This document shows positions 1-8,851 of a stretch of 46,444 nt of DNA, one piece after another. A program made the position numbers and the translations under genes. The notes under the pieces were generated by a model that ran no database searches, was not told the origin of the DNA, and saw only the letters and a program-made list of their open reading frames with translations. The first letter of the stretch is position 1, and the number at the start of each line of letters is the position of its first letter. The stretch comes from Pirellulales bacterium (lineage in GTDB: Bacteria > Planctomycetota > Planctomycetia > Pirellulales > Lacipirellulaceae): positions 1 through 46,444 of the forward strand of contig JADZFK010000063.1 in assembly GCA_020849945.1 (NCBI GenBank), read 5' to 3'.

Positions 1-86
1 CTCCGCTTAGGTCGCAGAGCCTCCCTTCGCGTCGCGGCAAAAACGGATATCAATAGACCCCTTCAAGTTGTGTCCTGTTCATTTTC

Positions 87-773
87 ATGCGAATTGCTGA
101 GATTTATCGATCGATTCAGGGCGAGGGTTTCCTGACGGGGGTGCCGAGTGTGTTTGTGCGCGCGAGCGGCTGCAACTTGCGTTGCTGGTTTTGCGATACG
201 CCCTATGCCTCGTGGAGGCCGGAGGGGCGCGATATGGCGACGGATGAGATCGTCTCGCAGGTGGAGGAGTGGGAGACCGAGCACGTGGTTCTGACGGGCG
301 GCGAGCCGATGCTTTTTGCCGAGCTGATTCCGCTGAGTGCGCGGTTGCGGGCCATCGGCCGGCATGTGACGATCGAGACGGCGGGTACGCTGCACTTGCC
401 GGTCGAGTGCGATCTGGTTTCGATCAGCCCGAAGTTTGCTTCGTCGGCTCCCTCGCAGGCTGGGGATGCGCGGTGGCATCGTCGCCATGAGCGTGAGCGG
501 CATCGACCGGAAGTGATTCGCCGCCTCATCAGCGAGCACGAGTATCAGCTGAAGTTTGTCATCGATACTCCCGATGACTTGCGGGCAGTTTGCCAGTACC
601 TTGCCGAAGTACGGTCGATTGATCGGCAGCGCGTGCTGCTGATGCCGCAAGGCACCGAGCAGGGCCCGCTTGCCACGCGTGCCGAGTGGATGAAGCCATA
701 CTGCGAGTCGGAAGGGTTTGTCTTCTGCCCGCGGAAACAGATCGAGTGGTACGGCCCGGTGCGCGGGACGTAA
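87..773 (+). CDS. queE: 7-carboxy-7-deazaguanine synthase (radical SAM)
   Basis: A 228-residue radical SAM enzyme that contracts the ring of 6-carboxytetrahydropterin to 7-carboxy-7-deazaguanine, the second committed step towards preQ0 and queuosine. The cluster-binding motif is seen as CNLRCWFC (Cys29, Cys33, Cys36), a CX3CX2C spacing. A substrate-side IQGEG is at residues 10-14 and the SAM-contacting TGGEP at 70-74. The C-terminal part (MPQGTEQ) also fits the family, and the length matches compact QueE proteins. The ATG at 87 leaves only seven residues before the conserved IQGEG, so a later start is excluded. The preceding gene would lie outside the window, possibly queD or queC, but that cannot be seen. 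queA for the same pathway is at 34.2 kb on the other strand. Confidence 0.95.
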   Translation: MRIAEIYRSIQGEGFLTGVPSVFVRASGCNLRCWFCDTPYASWRPEGRDMATDEIVSQVEEWETEHVVLTGGEPMLFAELIPLSARLRAIGRHVTIETAGTLHLPVECDLVSISPKFASSAPSQAGDARWHRRHERERHRPEVIRRLISEHEYQLKFVIDTPDDLRAVCQYLAEVRSIDRQRVLLMPQGTEQGPLATRAEWMKPYCESEGFVFCPRKQIEWYGPVRGT

Positions 774-823
774 GAGGCTCGGCACGAGGGAACCTTAGAC
801 ACGCGAAGTGCGCGATCATTCCG

Positions 824-3800
824 ATGAGTGCTTGGCAGTACATTCTGGCGAGTCTGCGGCAGTATCGGCGGATACACGTCGCCGTGGCGCTGGGGGTGGC
901 CGTGGCGACCGCCGTTCTAACGGGCGCGCTGCTGGTGGGCGATTCGCTTCGCGGCAGCCTGCGCGACCTTACCTTGCAACGGCTCGGGCACATCGACACG
1001 ATCGTGCTTGCCGGGCAGCCGTTCCGCGAGCAGTTGGCTGCCGAGTTAGCGAAAAGCGATGGGTTTCGCCGGAGTTTTACGGCAGCCGAGCCGGCGTTGA
1101 TCCTCGGTGGTTCGCTGCAAGCCGGGAGCGGCGCGGCGGCGCATCGGGCAACGGGTATCACGGTGGTTGGTTGCAGGCCGGCGTTCTGGAGTTTGGGCAA
1201 GGGCGGGCCGACCAGGCCTTTGGCGGAAGATGAAGTTGCGCTCACCGCAAGCGTTGCGAGGGAATTGGGGGTCGATGTGGGCGGCAACGTGTTGTTGCGA
1301 GTTCCCGCGTCGACGACGATTCCGGCGGATAGCACGCTCGGCGAGAAAAGTGATACGATTCGCGGCCGATCGTTTCGTGTTGCCGCCCTCTTGCCCGCGA
1401 CGGGCCTGGCAAGGTTTGGCATTGCGCCGAACCAGCAGTTGCCGCGCAATGTGTTCGCGTCATTGGGTTCTATTCAGCGATTGCTGGAAGTGCCTGGCAA
1501 GGCGAATGCGATGCTGATTGCGAGTGAGGATGCCGCGGGTGCGACATCGGCCGACGCGCGGCAGGAGCTTGCCGCGGCGTTACGACCCACGTTGGCCGAC
1601 TTCGGGCTAAGCCTCGCCGGCGTCGGTCGGCCGGAAGGTGCCTTTCAGATATCGGCCGAGCAACTGGTGCTGCCCGACGAAGTCGTGCGAGCGGCGAGAC
1701 AAGCATGGGGCAACCAGGGACTGCAACCGGTCGCCACTTATTTAGCGAACACGATTTCGACAGGCCAGGGTAACGAGCGCCGTTCGATTCCTTATTCGAC
1801 GATTTGCGGCGTGGACTCGCGGCCCGAGCTTGGCCCCTTGTTCGATAAGCATGGCCAACCGACCGTGCTTGGCGACGATGAGATCGCGCTCAATCGTTGG
1901 GCGGCCGACGACCTGGGCGCGAAGCTTGGCGACGAAATTGCGGTAACGTACTACGAACCCGAAAGCACGCATGGCCGGCTGCGCGAACACGATCCGCCTG
2001 TGCGATTCACATTGAAGGCGATCGTGGAACTAGAAACGGCCGAGGGGAAGCCGACGTTGGCCGCGAATCCGCGGTTGGCACCCGAGTTGCCGGGCGTGAC
2101 CGATCAGAAGTCGATTCACGATTGGGAGCTGCCATTCGAGTTGGTGGAAACAATTCGGCCGAAGGACGAGGAATACTGGAAGCGATACCGCACGACGCCG
2201 AAGGCGTTCGTTTCATTGGCAACTGCCGAGCGCTTGTGGGCCAGTCGTTGGGGGAGTGTTAGTTTGCTGCGAGGTGTGGCGAGTGGCGTTATGGATGGTG
2301 AGGATGCCGCGCGGCAACCAGCGGAAGCGGCACATCGCGAGGCACGGCGGCAACTTGAGCGAGCGATTCGGCCCAGCGCACTCGGGATGAGCATGCTTGC
2401 GGTGAAAGAGCGGGGCCTTGCCGCTTCGGCAGGTACCACGCCGTTTGAAGGTTTGTTCTTGGGGTTTAGTTTCTTTCTGATTGCGGCGGCCGTGATGTTG
2501 GTTGCACTGCTATTCCGGCTTGGGATCGAGCAGCGGGCGAGCGAGATCGGAACTTTGGCGGCGATGGGGATCGATCGGCGTCGCATCACACGTTGGCTTA
2601 CGGTGGAAGGAGCGATGGTTGCCGCAGGTGGTTCGATCTGGGGAGTGGCTCTTGGAGTGCTTTATGCCTGGATGATGGTTTTTGGTCTCCGCACGTGGTG
2701 GTTGGCGGCGGTATCGACCCCGTTCATCAACTTGCATGTTGGGGCAGCGAGCCTGCTGATCGGCGGGTTCGTGGGGCTGGTTGTTTCGTGGTGGGTCATT
2801 GGCAGGTCGGTGGGGCGGCTGGCCCGGCAGCCCGTGACGCGATTGTTGGCGGGGATTCCCAACGGTGCGGTAGCGAGTTTCTCGCAGACGGCGCGCCGCT
2901 CCGAGTCGTGGCTTAACGGTCGATGGTCGGGCTTGTTTTCCTGGTCCACGATGCGTGTGTTGGTTGGCGCGATCGTGGTTGTTTTGTGCGGGGCCGGGTT
3001 CTTCTCGCGCGGCGAGACACAGGCTGGCGTTTTCTTCGGCTGTGGTGCGGCCATGCTGATGCTGATGCTGGGCGAGATTCGTAATCGCCTTCAACACTCG
3101 GGCCGTGTAATTCAAGCGGAAGTTTCATTCGGCTTGGGGCGACTCGCCAGGCTCAATTTAACTCGCAACCCGGGGCGAAGTGTGCTGACAATTGGTCTCG
3201 TGGCCACCTCGAGCTTTCTGATCCTGGCGGTAAGTGCTTTTCGATTGGATACGGGTGAAGGCGGGACGGGTCGATTCGATCTCGTGGCCAGTAGCGATTT
3301 GCCGATTCACTTCGATCTGGGCACGCCCGCGGGGAGGAGCGAGCTTGGGTTTTCCGCCGAAGCGGAGGCACGGCTCGATACTTGCGGCGTGTTCTCGTTT
3401 CGTGTCGAACAGGGTGAGAATGCGAGTTGCCTGAATCTCTATCAGCCCACACAGCCCACAGTGCTGGGTGTGCCAGGGGCGTTTGAAAGCCGCCAAGGTT
3501 TCGCGTGGGCTGCTTCCGAAAAGGCGTTCGGCGAGAACCCGTGGATGGCCTTGGATTCGCGGAATGCGAAACTCGGAAATGACGAAGCCGGCCGACCGAT
3601 TGTACCCGTCGTGCTCGACGCCAGCACGGCCATTTATAGTTTACACCTCAAGGGGCTTGGGTCGCGGTACATGATTCGGGATGCGGGCGGCAACGCGGTG
3701 ACGCTGCAAGTCGTCGGCCTGCTGCGGAACAGCGTGCTGCAAGGCAGGCTGCTCGTTGGCGAACGGGAGTTTCTGCAGATGTTTCCCGACGCGGCCGGTT

Positions 3801-4336
3801 ATCGTTTCTTTCTGATCGAGACTCATGCTGATAAGAACAAAGATTACGACGAGGTGGCGCGGGTGGCCGCCAGCTTGGAGTCAACTTTATCGGATGAAGG
3901 GTTCGATGCCGTCGAAGCTCGGGAGCAGCTTGCCGAGTACCTGGCGGTGCAGAACACCTACCTTTCAACATTTCAAAGTTTGGGGGCCTTGGGGCTGCTG
4001 TTGGGGACCTTGGGGCTGGCCGTTGTGCAGTTGCGAAGCGTGCTAGAGCGGCGTGGTGAACTTGCACTTTTGCGGGCCGGCGGATTTTCGGCCAGGCGGT
4101 TGGTGCGGCTGGTTGTGTTGGAGAATTTTGGATTGCTGGCCGGCGGATTGACACTGGGCTGCATTGCGGCGGTTGTTGCGCTCATTCCGCAGTGGATGCC
4201 GCAGTCGGCGGGCGTGCCGTGGCTTTCTCTGGGGATGTTGTTGGCCACGATTGCGATTGTCGGGCTGCTCGCGGGTTGGCTTGCAACGAGGTCGGTGCTG
4301 CGAGCGCCGATCGTTGGCGCGCTGCGGGGCGACTAG
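824..4336 (+). CDS. Large ABC transporter permease with two FtsX-like modules
   Basis: A membrane protein of 1170 residues resembling the MacB/LolC/FtsX permease class. There is one membrane segment near residues 16-38, a long extracytoplasmic region, then a three-to-four-helix FtsX module from about residue 541 (FEGLFLGFSFFLIAAAVM, followed by a GTLAAMGIDRRRI loop). Further membrane segments and a second soluble region follow, and a C-terminal FtsX module covers about 1049-1170 (ELALLRAGGFSARRLVRL loop). The duplicated arrangement is like the YbbP/LolE-type permeases with two FtsX domains. The open frame runs upstream to 686, but that part overlaps queE; the ATG at 824 (MSAWQYILASLRQYRR) gives the usual short cytoplasmic N-terminus. 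No ATPase subunit lies beside it. Substrate unknown; lipoprotein or lipid export is a family-based guess. Confidence 0.85.
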   Translation: MSAWQYILASLRQYRRIHVAVALGVAVATAVLTGALLVGDSLRGSLRDLTLQRLGHIDTIVLAGQPFREQLAAELAKSDGFRRSFTAAEPALILGGSLQAGSGAAAHRATGITVVGCRPAFWSLGKGGPTRPLAEDEVALTASVARELGVDVGGNVLLRVPASTTIPADSTLGEKSDTIRGRSFRVAALLPATGLARFGIAPNQQLPRNVFASLGSIQRLLEVPGKANAMLIASEDAAGATSADARQELAAALRPTLADFGLSLAGVGRPEGAFQISAEQLVLPDEVVRAARQAWGNQGLQPVATYLANTISTGQGNERRSIPYSTICGVDSRPELGPLFDKHGQPTVLGDDEIALNRWAADDLGAKLGDEIAVTYYEPESTHGRLREHDPPVRFTLKAIVELETAEGKPTLAANPRLAPELPGVTDQKSIHDWELPFELVETIRPKDEEYWKRYRTTPKAFVSLATAERLWASRWGSVSLLRGVASGVMDGEDAARQPAEAAHREARRQLERAIRPSALGMSMLAVKERGLAASAGTTPFEGLFLGFSFFLIAAAVMLVALLFRLGIEQRASEIGTLAAMGIDRRRITRWLTVEGAMVAAGGSIWGVALGVLYAWMMVFGLRTWWLAAVSTPFINLHVGAASLLIGGFVGLVVSWWVIGRSVGRLARQPVTRLLAGIPNGAVASFSQTARRSESWLNGRWSGLFSWSTMRVLVGAIVVVLCGAGFFSRGETQAGVFFGCGAAMLMLMLGEIRNRLQHSGRVIQAEVSFGLGRLARLNLTRNPGRSVLTIGLVATSSFLILAVSAFRLDTGEGGTGRFDLVASSDLPIHFDLGTPAGRSELGFSAEAEARLDTCGVFSFRVEQGENASCLNLYQPTQPTVLGVPGAFESRQGFAWAASEKAFGENPWMALDSRNAKLGNDEAGRPIVPVVLDASTAIYSLHLKGLGSRYMIRDAGGNAVTLQVVGLLRNSVLQGRLLVGEREFLQMFPDAAGYRFFLIETHADKNKDYDEVARVAASLESTLSDEGFDAVEAREQLAEYLAVQNTYLSTFQSLGALGLLLGTLGLAVVQLRSVLERRGELALLRAGGFSARRLVRLVVLENFGLLAGGLTLGCIAAVVALIPQWMPQSAGVPWLSLGMLLATIAIVGLLAGWLATRSVLRAPIVGALRGD

Positions 4337-4397
4337 GCGGGAAGGTGTGGCGTGGTTAGAGTGGGGGTCGCGGGGGCATCGGGTAGTGGCGGTAGGT

Positions 4398-4413
4398 TCG
4401 GCCTTGCGGCCGA
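4398..4413. other. Short GC-rich hairpin before the DMT-like gene
   Basis: A perfect 6-bp stem (TCGGCC / GGCCGA) with a TTGC loop sits in the 113-bp spacer after the permease gene. No T-tract follows, so a terminator role is doubtful. It may be an intergenic repeat unit. Confidence 0.3.
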
Positions 4414-4449
4414 CGCTAACGAGGGCGCTCGATCAATTGACTCTTTCGT

Positions 4450-5538
4450 GTGAGATATGTGATGCGGAATACGTTGCTATTGATGGCGGCCATCGCACTT
4501 ACAGTTCTTTGCTGGGGCCTGTATGGCCCCACGCTTCAGGCGGGGCAGTTTGGCATGTCGACCGTAGCGGGTGTGCCTGCGCGGCTTCGGCCTTTTGTGT
4601 GCGTGGGATTGGCGTACTTTTTGATCGGCGTCATCGTTCCGTTACTGTGGCTCTACCTTCGGGGTGAAAAGGGAGAGTGGACGCTGATGGGGATCAGCTG
4701 GAGCCTGGCGGGGGGCGCGCTGGGTGCCCTTGGTGCGTTTGGAATCATTCTGGCCTTCACGTTTGGCGGCGCGCCGATCTATGTGATGCCGCTCGTGTTT
4801 GGCGGTGCGCCGGTGGTGAATGCGTTCCTCACGATCTACATAGCAGGCCGGATGAAAGAAATTGGCCCCATGTTTTTAGCCGGTCTGATTATTGTGATCC
4901 TGGGGGCGGTCGTGGTGCTCGTTTCCGCGCCGCACGGCAAACCGCACCCGCCGACGGCCGAAAAACCGACCGAAGCCACGGCGACGAAAGCAGACGAGGC
5001 GTCGGTTGCCGATGGCAAGGAGAAAGTCGATGCCAATCCCACGCTCGTCCAGTCCGCTTCCTCGGCCGTTTGGAGTTGGATTCTGCGGGTGCTGGCCATC
5101 GCCCTGGCCATTGGAAGCTGGGGTGCCTACGGCCCCGTGTTGCACAAAGGCCAAGCGGCCATGCACCACAGCCGCATGAGGCCGCTTCTTTGCGTGGGGG
5201 TGGCGTACTTTGTGATCGCGGTGATCTTACCGCACTTCTTCCTTGCAGAAATGGGCGAAGCAAGTTCCTACCTGAAGTTCGGAACACTGTGGAGCCTGCT
5301 GGGCGGCACGCTCGGCGCGCTCGGGGCGCTGGGGATCATCCTGGCGTTCAACTCGGGCGGGAAGCCTGTGTTCGTGATGCCGCTCGTCTTCGGCGGCGCA
5401 CCGGTCATCAACACGTTGGCAACGATCGCCTCTAAGAACCAATGGGATCATGTGCCGCCGTTCTTCTGGGCCGGCCTGATCCTGGTCATTGCCGGAGCAG
5501 CGATGGTCCTGGTGTTGGCACCGAGGGGGGGGAGCTAG
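4450..5538 (+). CDS. Internally duplicated DMT-like membrane transporter
   Basis: A 362-residue hydrophobic protein made of two similar halves of about five membrane segments each, joined by a charged Ala/Glu/Lys-rich linker (residues about 158-200). The repeats match closely in GPVLHKGQAAM versus GPTLQAGQFGM, in LGALGALGIILAF versus LGALGAFGIILAF, and in VMPLVFGGAPVIN versus VMPLVFGGAPVVN. This 5+5 pattern is that of the drug/metabolite transporter (EamA/GRP-like) superfamily; the substrate cannot be told. The ATG at 4450 is used; a second in-frame ATG at 4462 is equally possible because neither has a clear Shine-Dalgarno sequence. It is followed at once by a long hairpin, then by convergent purD. 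Confidence 0.75.
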   Translation: MRYVMRNTLLLMAAIALTVLCWGLYGPTLQAGQFGMSTVAGVPARLRPFVCVGLAYFLIGVIVPLLWLYLRGEKGEWTLMGISWSLAGGALGALGAFGIILAFTFGGAPIYVMPLVFGGAPVVNAFLTIYIAGRMKEIGPMFLAGLIIVILGAVVVLVSAPHGKPHPPTAEKPTEATATKADEASVADGKEKVDANPTLVQSASSAVWSWILRVLAIALAIGSWGAYGPVLHKGQAAMHHSRMRPLLCVGVAYFVIAVILPHFFLAEMGEASSYLKFGTLWSLLGGTLGALGALGIILAFNSGGKPVFVMPLVFGGAPVINTLATIASKNQWDHVPPFFWAGLILVIAGAAMVLVLAPRGGS

Positions 5539-5632
5539 TCAAGAGCTGAGAGTCAAGAGTCAAGAGCCAGAAGGGCGAATCAAGGTTTGTCACTTGTTCT
5601 GGCTCTTGACTCTTGACTCTAAGCTCTTGACT
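5537..5632. repeat. 34-bp inverted repeat between convergent genes, probable bidirectional terminator
   Basis: The left arm 5537-5570 and right arm 5599-5632 are complementary at 33 of 34 positions, around a 28-base loop. The left arm begins inside the stop codon of the transporter gene and the right arm ends eight bases before the last base of purD. Each arm is built of heptamers of the type GAGTCAA. The position suggests a bidirectional transcript end, but there is no conventional T-tract, so termination is inferred. Confidence 0.7.
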
Positions 5633-5640
5633 CTTGTCTC

Positions 5641-6915
5641 TCACCCCAACGCTTTGTCACTGATATCTTTGCGGCACCAGCCGCCGCTGAAGCGGATGCA
5701 TTTTACGGCGGTGTAGGCCTGTAACTTGGCGGCGGAGATGCTGGTGCCCAGCGCGGTGACGCCGAAGACGCGGCCGCCATCGGTAAGCACTTGGCCATCC
5801 TTAAGTTTCGTGCCCGCGTGAAACACCTTGACATCGGGCACTTTGGCGGCATCATCCAATCCGCGAACGGGCTGCCCGCGGTCGTAACTTCCGGGGTAGC
5901 CTTCGCTGGCCATCACGACGCACACGGCCGGGCGTGGGTCCCACTCGGGTGGCGCGATTTCGTCAAGTCGGCCATCGACGGTGGCTTCGAGCAGATCCAC
6001 CAAGTCGGTCTTGAGCCGCATGAGCAGTGGCTGGCACTCGGGGTCGCCGAAGCGGACGTTGTATTCGAGCACTTTCACGCCCTGATTGGTAATCATCAGG
6101 CCGGCATAGAGGATGCCGCGGAATGGGCGGCGCGAGCGTTTGAGTTGGTGGACGGTGGGGACGAGGATTCGCTCCTCGACGTATTCGAGCATTTGTTCGT
6201 TGACGAGCGGCGTAGGGCAGTAGGCGCCCATGCCGCCCGTGTTGGGGCCGGTGTCGCCATCGTGGGCGCGTTTGTGATCTTGGCAGGCGGGCATTGCGAT
6301 GATGGTGTGGCCATCGGTGATGGCGAGCACGCTGGCTTCTTGCCCGTGAAGGCGTTCTTCAATCACGATTTGGTTGCCTGCTTCGCCAAACTCTTTGCGG
6401 ATTGCGATCCGCTCGATGGCATCGAGCGCTTGATCGCGGTTGTCGCACACGATCACGCCTTTGCCGGCGGCGAGGCCGTCGGCCTTCACGACGACGGGCA
6501 TGTCGTCGCGTTCCTTGAGGTAAACGGTGGCGGCCCGAGCATCGCGAAAGACGCGGTAGTCGGCGGTGGCCACATCGGCATGGCGTAGAAGGTTCTTGCA
6601 GAAGACTTTGCTTGTTTCCAATTCGGAAGCCGCCTTAGAAGGCCCGAACGCCCGCAAGCCGGTGTGTTGGAAGGCATCGACCAACCCGGCCGCAAGCGCG
6701 GCTTCGGGCCCGACGACCGTGAGGCCGATCTCGTTTTGCTTGGCGAAATCGAGTAGCCGCTTCACGTCGGTGGCGGGGATATCGACGTTCTCGGCATCCT
6801 GAGCGGTGCCCGCATTGCCGGGGGCGACGAAAACACGATCGGCCCGGCTGCTCTGCGAAAGTTTCCAGGCGAGTGCGTGCTCGCGGCCACCGTTTCCTAC
6901 CACAAGTATGTTCAT
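5641..6915 (-). CDS. purD: Phosphoribosylamine-glycine ligase (GAR synthetase)
   Basis: A 424-residue ATP-grasp ligase that joins glycine to 5-phosphoribosylamine, the second step of purine synthesis. It starts MNILVVGNGGREHALAWKL, the typical N-terminal nucleotide-like fold. GPEAALAAGLVDAF occurs near residue 66, KADGLAAGKGV in the ATP-grasp domain, and the metal/substrate motifs NTGGMGAY and RFGDPECQ follow. Length and domain order are those of monofunctional PurD. The ATG at 6915 leaves the family-typical start and needs no extension. It is transcribed towards the plus-strand genes and away from the respiratory cluster. No other purine gene is adjacent, so it appears to be a lone housekeeping gene. 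Confidence 0.96.
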   Translation of the reverse strand: MNILVVGNGGREHALAWKLSQSSRADRVFVAPGNAGTAQDAENVDIPATDVKRLLDFAKQNEIGLTVVGPEAALAAGLVDAFQHTGLRAFGPSKAASELETSKVFCKNLLRHADVATADYRVFRDARAATVYLKERDDMPVVVKADGLAAGKGVIVCDNRDQALDAIERIAIRKEFGEAGNQIVIEERLHGQEASVLAITDGHTIIAMPACQDHKRAHDGDTGPNTGGMGAYCPTPLVNEQMLEYVEERILVPTVHQLKRSRRPFRGILYAGLMITNQGVKVLEYNVRFGDPECQPLLMRLKTDLVDLLEATVDGRLDEIAPPEWDPRPAVCVVMASEGYPGSYDRGQPVRGLDDAAKVPDVKVFHAGTKLKDGQVLTDGGRVFGVTALGTSISAAKLQAYTAVKCIRFSGGWCRKDISDKALG

Positions 6916-7447
6916 GATTAGTTGTTGGCGAATGGCGAATGACGAGGTGTGAGTTGTGGGGGTGGTGGCTGTTGTTGGGTGGTGTTGGGGAGAGGGGAAA
7001 GAATGGATACGGGAGGTTTGCTGAAGGATTTAGTTTCAGGGTCACGGGAGGGCGCGTCAATTGCTGCGATTTGGGGTTTACGAGTCGTGCGATTCGGCAC
7101 AGAATAATGCGGAAATCGCACACTTAGATTGTTGACGCCGGCTTCACGAGAAGTGGTGGCTCGCAGATTGAGTGAGAAACGTGGGGTGAAGAGCTTCCGC
7201 GTGGCGGTTGACAGGAAACAGGCGGTTCGATAGACAAGAGAAGGAAGATTGTGAGAAAAGTCACAATTACGTGTTTAGGCGACCCCTTGTGCTTGTAATA
7301 GGTAGCTGCGCAATGGATTTGCGTCCGTAGAGGCCGCATGCCTCTTGCTGCGAAGCCCAAATCGCTGCTAACAGGCAGGCTTTTCGCGCTCCTCTTGCCG
7401 CGCTATTCGCACGGTAGCAGGCATCGTCTTGGTGCAAGAGTAACACG
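6916..7447. other. Intergenic region between purD and the Rieske gene
   Basis: This 532-base divergent spacer has no convincing gene; the short frames in it lack family features and start signals. It holds a short seven-base-period tract at 6928-6947 (GCGAATG twice, then ACGAGG) and the putative promoter at 7208-7236. The start signals of both purD and the respiratory cluster should lie here. Confidence 0.6.
7208..7236 (+). promoter_or_regulatory. Possible sigma70-like promoter for the respiratory cluster
   Basis: TTGACA at 7208-7213, a 17-base spacer and TAGACA at 7231-7236 form a -35/-10 pair on the plus strand. The -35 is perfect and the -10 matches three of the six positions of TATAAT. 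It would give a leader of about 200 bases before the Rieske start codon. This is a by-eye match only. Confidence 0.3.
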
Positions 7448-8533
7448 ATGGCTGACAAGAAATTGACCGTCGCAGAAATTCTGGCGGCCGCCCGCAAGGC
7501 GGACACCCAAGGGAGCGGTGCCCCCACGGCAAAAGAAGAAGCATCTTCGCCGAGCGAGCCTTCGGCCCCGCCCTCTGGCGAGTCGGCTGAAGCGGCACCC
7601 GCGGCTCCTTCCGCCCCCGCGAAGGGGACGCCACCGAAGAAGGCCGCGGCGGGAGGCGGTCGGCCGAGTGTTGCCGAGATGCTGGCGATGGCCCGCGCTG
7701 GAAAGCAAGGTGGCGAAGCCGCCGAAGCGCCCGTTGCGAAGCCGGCTGCCAAGCCGGCGGTCCCCGCTGCAAAAGCGGCATCCCCCGCCAAGAAAGAGGC
7801 TGCGGCGGCGAAGTCGGCACCGATCGATACGCAAAGTATCTTGTCCGCCGCGCGAAAGGGTACGAAGCCTGGGCCGATGACGAAGGCGGAAGCGGAGGCG
7901 AAAGCCGCGACGGCGGTGGGCGATGCCGCAAAGAAGGCGAAGGCGAAGGAAGCGATCGTTGTACCGCCGATGCCGGTGAAGCCGGGCTACGCCAAGCCGG
8001 GCACTGCCAAGGCAGGCAAGGAGCAGGTGGGTGAGCGGCGTGCGTTTTTGTTCGGGATGTCGGCATTGGCGGTTGGGTTCACGGCACTAAGCGCGTCCTT
8101 TGCCGCTTGGACGTTTGCTTCGATTCGGTTCATGTTCCCGAATATTTTGCGCGAGCCGCCAAGCCGGTTCAGTGTGGGTACCCCGGATAAGTTCCCGGCT
8201 GGGCAGGTGGAGGAGCGATTCAAGGCTCAGTTTGGCGTGTGGATCGTGAATACGGAATACAACGGTCAGCAGCAAATTGTGGCGTTGAGGACGGTGTGTA
8301 CGCATCTCGGTTGTACGCCGAATTGGCTTGAGGCCGAGCAGAAGTTTAAGTGCCCCTGCCACGGCAGTGGTTTTTACAAGGATGGGATCAACTTTGAAGG
8401 CCCCGCGCCGCGGCCGCTGGAGCGATATGCGATTCAATTTGCGAGCGACGGCTCGATCGAGGTCGATAAGAGCCGCATGTTCCAAGAAGAGATGGGGCAA
8501 TGGAACGATCCGGCGTGCTATATCCCTGTTTAG
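7448..8533 (+). CDS. Rieske iron-sulfur protein of a bc/b6f-type complex, with long repeat-bearing N-terminus
   Basis: The 361-residue protein ends in a Rieske [2Fe-2S] domain. Cys284 and His286 (CTHLGC) and Cys302 and His305 (CPCHGS) are the cluster ligands, and Cys289/Cys304 can form the stabilising disulfide. A membrane anchor (FLFGMSALAVGFTALSASFA, about residues 199-230) precedes it. In front of the anchor lie about 190 residues rich in Ala, Lys, Pro and Glu, far longer than usual. They contain three copies of a short motif: VAEILAAARKADTQG (8-22), VAEMLAMARAGKQG (75-88) and TQSILSAARKGTKPG (128-142). By the usual topology this region faces the cytoplasm. First gene of the electron-transfer cluster, directly before both cytochrome b parts. 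In the complex it accepts an electron from quinol and passes it to a c-type heme. Confidence 0.93.
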   Translation: MADKKLTVAEILAAARKADTQGSGAPTAKEEASSPSEPSAPPSGESAEAAPAAPSAPAKGTPPKKAAAGGGRPSVAEMLAMARAGKQGGEAAEAPVAKPAAKPAVPAAKAASPAKKEAAAAKSAPIDTQSILSAARKGTKPGPMTKAEAEAKAATAVGDAAKKAKAKEAIVVPPMPVKPGYAKPGTAKAGKEQVGERRAFLFGMSALAVGFTALSASFAAWTFASIRFMFPNILREPPSRFSVGTPDKFPAGQVEERFKAQFGVWIVNTEYNGQQQIVALRTVCTHLGCTPNWLEAEQKFKCPCHGSGFYKDGINFEGPAPRPLERYAIQFASDGSIEVDKSRMFQEEMGQWNDPACYIPV

Positions 8534-8851
8534 GAATGTTCGGTTCTTGGTTTTCGGGCAAACAGTAGGTTTCATTTTATCCCGTTTACTAATATCCTTT
8601 TGAGCAATTCATTTTCGCATTTAGCCACAGAGGTTACAGAGAACACAGAGAATCTGTTTAGTTATTGAAACTTGCATGGAAAGAGAATGGCAACTCCGTG
8701 CTCCGTATCGCAGCGCGTTTGCATTGCGGCTACAACGGTGTTGGGGAAGATGTCAAGACTCCGTAACTGGGGCTCTAATTATTTCTGTGGGGTTGGGGTG
8801 TTTTCTGTGGCAGCATGGTTTGGTGAATAGCTCGATAACCTTGGAAGACAC
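8534..8851. other. Intergenic region with a CACAGAG-type repeat
   Basis: The 318-base spacer between the Rieske and cytochrome b genes. At 8624-8654 it holds a purine-rich near-repeat of the form GCCACAGAGG-TTACAGAGA-ACACAGAGA, a motif I recall from intergenic DNA of many bacteria. A 62-codon frame at 8676-8864 overlaps the cytochrome b start and looks spurious. No terminator was seen, so readthrough from the Rieske gene is plausible. Confidence 0.5.

Noticed and set aside
686-823. N-terminal extension of the FtsX permease frame
   Set aside because: It overlaps the end of queE and is arginine-rich without a membrane segment; ATG 824 gives a normal start.
5537-5632. CRISPR-like repeat array
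   Set aside because: The repeats are contiguous heptamers in an inverted arrangement, with no spacers and no cas genes.
5791-6588. 265-codon plus-strand frame opposite purD
   Set aside because: It is the antisense shadow of a clear purD gene.
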